This document shows, one piece after another, positions 55,214 to 64,000 of a stretch of DNA of 64,000 nt. This DNA is from Aphidius gifuensis (lineage: Eukaryota; Arthropoda; Insecta; Hymenoptera; Braconidae). The position numbers were made by a program, and so were the translations under genes. How positions within the stretch are numbered: position 1 is the stretch's first letter; every line of letters starts with the position of its first letter. The notes under the pieces were generated by a model. That model saw only the letters and a program-made list of their open reading frames with translations. It had not been told where the DNA came from and did no database searches. The stretch covers positions 15,277,404 through 15,341,403 of the forward strand of contig NC_057788.1 of the NCBI RefSeq assembly GCF_014905175.1, read 5' to 3'.

Positions 55214-55379
55214 ACATAGATGTACAAGCTAGAGTAAATAAGAATATTTCGTTCTCTCTTTTTTTTTGGTGCAGGGCTGATGTCAGCAGTTTTCGAACTG
55301 ACTTACTCCGAAATTTTAGGCTTCAGCGACAGCCTATGCTTCAACACAGTAAAAAGGCAAAGGTTACACTTCTTATTTA

Positions 55380-57150
55380 ACTCCATGGTTTCGTTATGTC
55401 AAGAATATGCTCCTTGAACATAAGCAAATTATTGGTTGAATTATTATATTAAAAATATAATAACCCGGCCATCGTATCGGGATATGCTCCCTGATACTAC
55501 TATATTCAAAGTAAACTTGTTTTGATCCAGTCCTTTTCAGGTAAAGATCGGGTGAAGCTTGTACATTTATATGACTGTAGGGTTGTAATTAAATAAAATA
55601 TACCAATGCATGTAACTTAAAATTATATTTATTGTTGAAAACAAAAATAAGGTACATGAAATTATTATATATGATCTTACATTAATCGAAATATATAGAA
55701 AAGATGAAGATTATTAATAGTAAATTATTCTTACGTTGTTGGTATGCGTGCGGTACGGATTGGTTAGCGTGAGCTTGTAAGTCAATTGATTCTTACTATT
55801 TTATTTTTAGAATGCTATTTGATTTCTGTAAAAAACAGCGAAATTATTACAAAGTGATTATTAAGATTCGAGGCAAGTTAAAACAGCGATCTGCGGTCTG
55901 GACAAGACTAATTAATTAACACAAAAGAACCAGATTATATAGTCTTTCAATCCCCATCTCAGATTCTAATTTATTGATTTTTATTACCCAAAAATCCTCG
56001 TGACAACAATTATATATATAAAATTCTATAAAGTATAAACAGCTATAAAGTAAATTGAAGGATATATACAATGATATCCGGGTCCAATATATTATGGGCA
56101 AACTGACATTAGAATTTCAGTTTTACGACTTTTTTATGAGCGTCAAACTATCTGGATTCTCAGTAACTTAAATTGTATTGTATTGCCTAGTTGATCTTAA
56201 AGGTCGAGGACGTCCATTGATGACTTCACCCTCGCGACAATAATAGAATTAATGCACGGTAGTTGCGTACGTGACCCAGGGGGAACGCTAAACCGGTTCC
56301 TCCATCGGCATTGACACTTGACCTAATATTTACGTATGCCAACATGTTAAATTTTATACTTTTATATTTATTTTCATATTATATGCTTAATTGATATAAA
56401 AAAAATTTTGTAAAGTTATAACAGTTTATACACATCATGCAATCGAATTCGAAAATTCAATATTTGTAGTCTTTTATAACGTATAATTTGTAATACATGA
56501 AACGTGTGTAAAAAAATGACCCATTTCATAAATTTACGTGTGATGACCCATAGATTTTTTTATTTAGAATTTTTTTTTATCAAATATATAAAATATAATG
56601 TTATAACACTCATATTATATTGAAAACGTTGAAAACTAGAGAAATCGAACAAAAAAAAAAAACCTTTAGCGTAATAAAAAAATTATGGGATGACCCATAT
56701 AAATTTTTTTTTTTTATCTTAAAGCAGACTTCATTCTCGATGATTTAATATAATCTAAACAAAAAAAGAAACACAGTTTTTTTTACAAAAAGGAGCGTCA
56801 AGTATTCGAAATCCCCACTAATTATGTGATTATAGTAATTTTATTTTATATTGATATTTATTAATTTTTTAGATACAAAAAGATATAATACCAAAATAAG
56901 TCAAGAAGGAAATATTTAACGCATATAATTAAGTCTTAATCTTTGACAAAATTTTATACTTGACCCCGCCCGGTTCTTCCCAAATAAAATTTAAAGCCTA
57001 CACACGTCTCGACAACAGAGTTGATGGTATTTTCCAATTATCCCTTATTATAAATATGTACCCTTCACATTTTATCTAGGCTTAGGACTGGCAGCGTACA
57101 ATCTTGTTACCTTGCCGGCGTGTTTAAAAAAATATATATATACATATATA
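55380..57150. other. AT-rich sequence, no gene recognised
   Basis: No frame with coding character. 56190-56330 is less AT-rich (GTGACCCAGGGGGAACGC) and may be part of an old insertion. The right end is an AT microsatellite (57125-57155) against which the next element begins. Confidence 0.4.
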
Positions 57151-57159
57151 TATATTTGT

Positions 57160-60100
57160 TGAATGGCTACTTTGGTGACATCTTTTTTTTTTTTCTGAAA
57201 TCATTGAAGGACATCACAATGAATAGTGTCTTTTCGAAAAAAATTAAATATACTCATTTTTTCTAGAGATACGGGCAATAAAGCATAATGTGTCTACTTT
57301 GGTGACACTAGTCAGTAAGTGGTGTGGCTACTTTGGTAACATTTTCTATGTCACCAATCAAGCCAATTCTCCTATTACATATACATACTGATGTCACGAA
57401 AGAAGCCACATGTTATATAATAATGAGTTTATACGAATAAATATATTAATTGTCTAGATTCGTGACTTTTTTTATACAAAACATCAAAGTCCACGAAATT
57501 ATGTTCAGATTTATATAATTAGAGTTTACGTGAATGAATTTTACTAGTATTGATTTGAAAAACGTTAAAACTAGTGTTTGACGAAAAATACGTATTATCT
57601 TCAAATTTTGACTTGTATTTGTCGTATGTTTTCCGTAGTAACGTACGAGTTTCCAAACATCTATTTTCTATAAATTTTTGCTTTTTTTCATAATTATTGC
57701 ATGGGTCAGGGTCAGATAATGTTAAAACGAGTGTCTCGGAACGAATCGCAGCAGTTTTGAAGCTTATTCATGTGATTTCAGTTTTTCTACTGTCACCAAT
57801 CTATCCACTTGACAGGAATTTTTAGTTTCGCCTCGTCAAACTGAAGAATAGAAACTTCCTCATAACTAACTCCAAGAGACTTGAAGATTCCAGACAGGTT
57901 ACATTCGAATCGAGCGTATGGAATATGACATAAAATAACTAATTTTAGTCAATGAACGTCGTTTATTCTTTGTTATTGTCGTATGTTGTCCATAGTAACG
58001 TCCGAATTTCCGAAACGTTAATTTTCCATAGTTTCTGAATTTTTTCTCAATTATTGCTCAGGTCGGAGTCAAGAAATGTTAAGACCAGTGACTTGGAAAG
58101 AATCTCAGCAGTTTCTCAGCTGATTGACTCGATTCCTGTCTTTTCACTGTCACTAATCCAGCCACTTGACAGGATTTTTAAGTTTCGTCCAGTCGAACTA
58201 AAAAACAGAAACCACCTGATTACTAACTGTCCACGTAACATAAAGCTTCTAGACAAGTTGTATTCGGATCAGGCGTATGGAATATGACATAAAATAACTA
58301 ATTTTAGTCAATAAACGTCGCTTATTCTTTGTTATTGTCGTATGTTGTCCATAGTAACGTCCGAATTTCCGAAACGTTAATTTTCCATAGTTTCTGAATT
58401 TTTTCTCAATTATTGCTCAGGTCGGAGTCAAGAAATGTTAAGACCAGTGACTTGAAAAGAATCTCAGCATTTTTTCAGCTGATTGACTCGATTCCTGTCT
58501 TTTCACTGTCACTAATCCAGCCACTTGACAGGATTTTTAAGTTTCGTCCAGTCGAACTAAAAAACAGAAAATCGATGACTGAAGAAGATACAATATCACA
58601 CTTTTCCATATGTTGTCCTAACGGAATTTTTTTCTGTTTCTCAATTATTGCTCAGGTCGGAGTCAAGAAATGTTAAGACCAGTGACTTCGAAAGAATCTC
58701 AGCAGTTTTTCAGCTGATTGACTCGATTCCTGTTTTTTTACTGTCACCAATCCAGCCACTTGACAGGATTTTTAAGTTTCGTCCAGTCGAACTAAAAGAC
58801 AGAAACCACCTGATTAATAACTGTCCACGTAACATAAAGCTTCTAGACAAGTTGTTTTCGGATCAGGCGTATGGAATCAGACATAAAATAACTAATTTTA
58901 GTCAATGAACGTCTTGTATTCTTTGTTCTCGTCGTATGTTTTCCATAGTAACGTACGAATTTCCGAAACGTGATTTTCCATAGTTTTTGGTTTTTTTTCT
59001 CAATCATTGCTAGGGTCGGGGTCAAGAAATGTTAAGACCAGTGACTTGGAAAGAATCTCAGCAGTTTTTCAGCTGATTGACGCGATTCCTGTTTTTTCAC
59101 TGTCACCAATCCAGCCACTTGACTGGATTTTTAAGTTTCGTCCAGTCGAACTAAAAAACAGAAACCATCTGATTACTAACTGTCCACGTAACGTAAAGCT
59201 TCTAGACAAGTTGTATTCAGATCAGGCGTATGGAATATGACATAAAATAACTAATTTTAGGCAACGAACGTCGCTTATACTTTGTTATTGTCGTATGTTG
59301 TCCATAGTAACGTCCGAATTTCCGAAACGTTAATTTTCCATAGTTTCTGAATTTTTTCTCAATTATTGCTCAGGTCGGAGTCAAGAAATGTTAAGACCAG
59401 TGACTTGGAAAGAATCTAAGCATTTTTTCAGCTGATTGACTCGATTCCTGTCTTTTCACTGTCACTAATCCAGCCACTTGACAGGATTTTTAAGTTTCGT
59501 CCAGTCGAACTAAAAAACAGAAACCACCTGATTACTAACTGTCCAAGAAACGTAAAGCTTCTAGACAAGTTGTATTCAGATCAGGCGTATGAAATATGAC
59601 ATGAAATAACTAATTTTAGTCAATGAACGTCGCTTATTCTTTGTTATTGTCGTATGTTGTCCATAGTAACGTCCGAATTTCCGAAACGTTAATTTTCCAT
59701 AGTTTCTGATTTTTTTTCTCAATCATTGCTCAGGTCGGGGCCAAGAAATGTTAAGACCAGTGACTTGGAAAGAATCTCAGCAGTTTTTCAGCTGATTGAC
59801 GCGATTCCTGTTTTTTCACTGTCACCAATCCAGCCACTTGACTGGATTTTTAAGTTTCGTCCAGTCGAACTAAAAAACAGAAACCATCTGATTACTAACT
59901 GTCCAAGAAACGTAAAGCTTCTAGACAAGTCGTATTCAGATCAGGCGTATGAAATATGACATGAAATAACTAATTTTAGTCAATGAACGTCGCTTATTCT
60001 TTGTTATTGTCGTATGTTGTCCATAGTAACGGCCGAATTTCCGAAACGTTAATTTTCCATAGTTTCTGATTTTTTTTCTCAATTATTGCGCAGGTCAGGG

Positions 60101-61690
60101 TCAAGAAATGTTGAGACCTATGACTTAGAAAGAATCTAAGCAGTTTTTAAGCTGATTGACGTGATTCTTGTTTTTTCACTGTCACCAGTCTAGCCACTTG
60201 ACATGATTTTTAAGTTTCGTCCAGTCAAACTGTGAAACAGAAACTCCCTAATAACTAACTGTCTAAGAAAATTAAAGCTTCCAGAAAAGTTATATTAGGA
60301 TGGGGGTATGGAATATGCCAGAAAATGTCTAGTTCTAGTCAATGAACGTCGTTTATTCTTTGTTATTGTCGTATGTTGTCCACAGTAACGTACGAATTTC
60401 CAAAACGTTAATTTTCCATAGTTTCTGAATTTTTTCTCATTTATTGCTCAGGTCGGGGTCAAGAAACGTTAAGACCAGTGACTCAGAAAGAATCTCAGCA
60501 GTTTTTAAGCCGATTGACGCAATTTCTATTCTTTCACTGTCACCAATGTAGCCACTTGACAGGATTTTTAAGTTTCGTCTAGTCAAACTGTGAAACAGAA
60601 ACTCCCTAATAACGAATGGTCTAAGAAACTTAATGCTTTCAGGCAAATTATATTCGGATCTGTCGTATGATATATGAAAGAAAACATCTAGTTCTAGTCA
60701 ACGAACGTCGTTTATTCTCAGTTTTTGTTGTAAGTTTTTCATAGTAATTTACGAATATCCGAAACTTCAGATTTTTATAGTTTTGACTTTTTTTTTAATT
60801 ATTGCTCGGGTTAGTGTCAAATCTTGAAACCAGTGTCCAAGAACAAATCTTCGCAGTTTCAAAGCCGATTCACGTGATTTCTGTTTTTTTACTGTCACCA
60901 ATCTATACAACTCATGGGATTTTCGAATTTCGATTAGACAAACTGAAAAAAAAACTCACCGATAATAATCAAAAAACAGAAAGCTTCTAGTGAAGTTGTA
61001 TTCCGATAAAGCTGGTTAAATTTGACAGAAAATCTTGAGTATTAGGCAACAAAAATCGTGTATTCTTCGTTTTTTTGTGATTACCGTGACTGTCATAATG
61101 TTTCTCTCATCACGAAAATCATTGTTACCATTCAATACACACATCAGTAACTAAATGTTACCAAACTAGCCGGACGGTATATACTGGCTAGTTTCGTAAC
61201 TGTCACCAAACAGTACAATTGGTCACGAAGTGTACAGTTTCGTGACTTACCTTGTTAACAGTGAATAATTCATAGTTATGATGTCTACATAGTGTCTTTC
61301 GATATACAATACTTCTTGATAATGTTTCCGATCGATTTAAATGACGTTATATTGTTCCAATGTGATTTAAAATCTTTTAATTCAAATTACTAAATCTTTT
61401 AGCTTTTTTACCATTATTTTGTCTTTATATTCATTTTTAATATTTCTAACTTCTTTAATTATAATCGTTATCGGTTAAATAAACTATAAAAGTCATCTTG
61501 AATGTTTGTAGTTCATTAACTACACAATTATTAAGGTTTCTCACTATTTCTGATAAAGTGTCTCTTTTCGTGACAGTCACCAAAGTAGACAAATCGTACG
61601 ATGTTAGATTGGTGACGGTCACCAATCTAGCCAAGAGTCACCAAAGTAGCCACTTGACTCCTAAAATCGTCACCAAAGTAGCCACTAGAC
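57160..61690. mobile_element. Satellite-filled element with inverted GGCTACTTTGGTGAC ends (candidate)
   Basis: The left side starts GAATGGCTACTTTGGTGACA at about 57163; the right side has two inverted copies (GTCACCAAAGTAGCCACT at 61671 and at about 61636). Further copies lie at 57290-57345 and 61565-61640, and a variant (GTCACCAATCCAGCCACTTG) is in every 359-bp unit between. Both ends abut AT microsatellites, possibly the target. No transposase inside. Class unknown; the ends are a proposal. Confidence 0.5.
57590..61060. repeat. 359-bp tandem satellite, about ten units
   Basis: Equivalent points (AAGAAATGTTAAGACC type) lie at 57713, 58071, 58430, 58665, 59024, 59383, 59743, 60103, 60461 and about 60817, a period of 358-360 bp except for one 235-bp unit where a foreign stretch (58570-58620) replaces part of the repeat. 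Central units are most alike; the outer ones diverge, as expected for unequal crossing-over. Each unit has an open frame of about 77 codons, discussed under findings. Confidence 0.92.

Positions 61691-61726
<36 letters not shown>
61690..61726. repeat. (AT)n microsatellite
   Basis: Uninterrupted TA run followed by ACACAC. Confidence 0.9.
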
Positions 61727-61731
<5 letters not shown>

Positions 61732-62000
61732 ATTATTTTGTTTATATTGATTACTTAATTTATTAATGTTAATTCTCATGTTTTCAGGATGCTATGAAAC
61801 TTTTGATTCATTTGGAAGAATGCCAATTATTAATTTTTGTAAGTATGATTAAACTGTTCATATACATATATTTCATTAAAAAAAAAATAAATATATAAAT
61901 AAATAAAATAATAATATTTACTCATTTGTTTATCTAAACGATATAGCTCTCAGACCATCAGAAGGGAAAGAATAAGCATTGGAGCAAGAGAGAAACATCG

Positions 62001-64000
62001 TCAGAGAACAATCGCATCTTGAGTAAACCATTTATTGATTCTTTTCTTAGATTTTATTGGCTTGTATTTCCATGTTTCTTGGACATCTTTCCACGATAAT
62101 TTGTTTTGCTTTTCTATACTGGGGACTTGATCAATGTGTGCATAAATTTTAATTTTTTCAGGTTTTTTTTTTGTTTTTGGCTTCAATTTATTTCTTTCTT
62201 GACGAGCTGCAGTAAAAGATATACATATATCGCATGTCTATTGCTGTTTTGACAATATCTTGAACTTTTTGAATAAATCTAGGATAGAAGATGTTTTTTT
62301 TGTGTTACCAGATATCATTCTTTACTATATTAAACCAACTTTCTACATCAGCATTTGATTTACGGGATACTTCAAATTCTTTAATAATTACAGAAGACTA
62401 TATTGTAAAAAACGGAAATATATATTCTAATAAGTAATTAGTATAAGGAGGAAGAATATATATATTTTTTTTAAACAATGTTTTTGTATTTTCTTTGCTT
62501 TTTCTATTTGCTTTATCTTCCTTACCCTTCTTGGTTTTTCTATTTTCTTCATCTTTTTTACCCTCCTTTTTGGATTTTTTATTCTCTTCTTTTTCATTAC
62601 TCTCGTTTTTGTTTTTTTCATTTTCTTTATCTTCCTTACCCTCGTTTTTGTTTTTTCCATTGTCTTTATCTTTCTCACTCTCCTTCTTTGGTTTTATATT
62701 ACTCATTGTTTTTATATATAGTTCATTGAAAAAAAATCCAATATGGTGATCCATGTCGAAGTTTGCTTCCCTCATCGTCATCTTCTACGTCATCATTGCT
62801 ATCGCAGCCTCAATTGACTCTGAATCACTATCGATATCAATATTAGTTATTTTTTTTAAAACATATTTAATGTTGGTTTCAACAGTTTCAGACTTATAAA
62901 GCTGGCAAAAAATTTCAATCGTCATCTCAAACCAGTCACCAGCCTCTTCGACTGTATTTGAATGGATTAATTTAGAAATTAAATTTTTTGCTACAGTACG
63001 ATCTGGTGAATCTTTTTTTGTAATTTTTTTCAATTTTCTATTGACTGTACCAAAGATGTGGCTCGAACAAACTTGGATTATTAGTTTTTCATCCTTGACA
63101 TTTTTAAATTATTTTCTTTCAAATATCCAAGCCCATTTCAAAAATTAAGTCAGATTTGAGGAGCGAAAACTATTTAGAATACTTTGTATCAAAGCTAAGC
63201 TGAAATCTGTTTCCATTACATCAATTATTTTTTTTTTATATTTTCTTCTCAATGCATCGTGAAAATATTGCAAAAAAATAGTGAGATTTATTACACTGTG
63301 ACGATTGGAAAAAAATTCATCAATAGGAAATCCTCCTTTCCCTATTTCCCCGGTACCTTCAATTACATCTGCATAATACGACGTTTGAGCGTCTGGCTGA
63401 TCATCTGGTTTAGAAATAAATCCAGTACCATCAAAATAAAGCCAGACGTATCCTTTAGATTTTAATTCTTTTTCTTTTGCTGATGGCCAGAAAAACAAAT
63501 TACTTCAAACGGGAAGGTATCTAGTTTTTGTATGTAACCAGGAAATAGAGGATCTTCCCACTTCGGACTACTTCGAAGCTCAGCACATAGTTTTAACAAA
63601 TTTATGTGTATATTATGATCGAGATCATTTTTGGCATTATTATGACTCGATATCTTTTGAAGTACCTGAAGCCCACATATTGCTGTTTGATTTCCATTTA
63701 TAACAGGTTCTCGCGAGGATGTGTTGAATAATTTTTTAAATAATTGATTAGGTCGAGATTCCATTAGCTCTTTACTTAATTGAAGTCTCTTGGCTCCTTT
63801 TTGGAATCTCCTATTTATGTGTGTTGGATCATGCACAACTGGGCCACTTGTTCGAACTTGAGCTATTGCTTCTTTGAAATACAAACCATGCCGAACTTTT
63901 GGACCTCTTGAAGAAGTAGTATTTTCAAAGAAGCAATCTTTGATTGAAATCGTGAAATCCGTACAAGAGATATTCAAACACTTGGCTTTGACATAAAAGT
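62001..64000 (-). pseudogene. Transposase-like gene of an unclassified DNA transposon, cut by the window edge
   Basis: Pieces follow each other on the minus strand: 63977-63462 (basic N-terminal part, FSGHQQKKK), 63498-63145 (GYVWLYFDGTGFISK; FPIDEFFSNRHSVINLTIFL; IDVMETDFSLALIQSIL), 63110-62785, then a Lys/Glu-rich run (62690-62480) and PPYTNYLLEYIFPFF, SRKSNADVESWFNIVKNDIW and 62186-62001. Asp in YFDGTG, Asp in METDFS and Glu in NADVESW are spaced like an RNase H-type DDE transposase. Frame changes and stops near 63500, 63140, 62400 and 62310 break it, unless some are introns. I do not know the superfamily. Confidence 0.5.

Noticed and set aside
61774..61845. Short plus-strand exon flanked by TTTTCAG and GTAAGT
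   Set aside because: Splice-like borders fit, but the frame is about 20 codons, has no partner exons and lies next to an opposite-strand gene.
62478..62749. Plus-strand Phe/Leu-rich frames that look like membrane proteins
   Set aside because: Antisense of the Lys/Glu-rich run in the transposase-like gene; AAA/GAA codons read as TTT/TTC.

Overview
The window is AT-rich nuclear DNA from an arthropod, most likely an insect. A parasitoid hymenopteran is my guess from the mix of element families and the base composition, and no host marker gene settles it. Almost everything I can assign is mobile DNA, much of it nested: a hAT-type non-autonomous element, a Helitron fragment, a very large Ty3/gypsy-type retroelement, a 13-kb Mutator-like (MULE) transposon, a BEL/Pao retrotransposon, two decayed Polinton/Maverick copies, and a satellite-filled element. 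There is no operon structure; several genes have introns with GT..AG junctions.

Layout. 1-340: 5' end of an acidic protein gene on the minus strand, running off the window. 1498-3008: non-autonomous hAT-type element with an 8-bp target duplication and a nested palindromic array. 3244-4332: broken Helitron Rep domain. 4491-31026: gypsy-type retroelement on the minus strand, with LTR-like direct repeats at both ends and the order gag, protease, RT, RNase H, spacer with AT-hooks, integrase, env-like glycoprotein, then extra ORFs including a second zinc-knuckle protein. Its gag is split by a 13,164-bp MULE (16170-29333) with 40-bp identical inverted termini and a perfect 8-bp target duplication. 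The MULE carries a multi-exon transposase gene (plus strand) and two paralogous zinc-finger-like genes (minus strand). One of these closes as a complete 202-codon spliced gene; the other has a single premature stop.

31-33 kb is low-complexity DNA with a tRNA-Tyr-like sequence and other tRNA-like repeats. 33.2-35.9 kb is Polinton copy A (Cys-rich protein, start of the major capsid gene, penton-like gene with an insertion). 36868-43000 is a BEL/Pao element with complete LTRs and a CCTAC target duplication. 43.5-55.2 kb is Polinton copy B in the same orientation as A: DUF8207-like protein, integrase with chromodomain, protein-primed-type DNA polymerase B, two unknown proteins, major capsid protein, penton-like protein and adenain-type protease. 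All are damaged by stops, frameshifts, deletions or insertions. No packaging ATPase was found.

57.1-61.7 kb is a 359-bp satellite array bounded by inverted copies of a GGCTACTTTGGTGAC motif. 62.0-64.0 kb holds a transposase-like gene on the minus strand, cut by the window edge.

The most interesting parts are the MULE with its extra paired genes, the gypsy element with AT-hooks and a post-env zinc-knuckle ORF, and the Cys/His-rich family shared by both Polinton copies. Splice sites, families and boundaries were read by eye; no alignments or searches were run.
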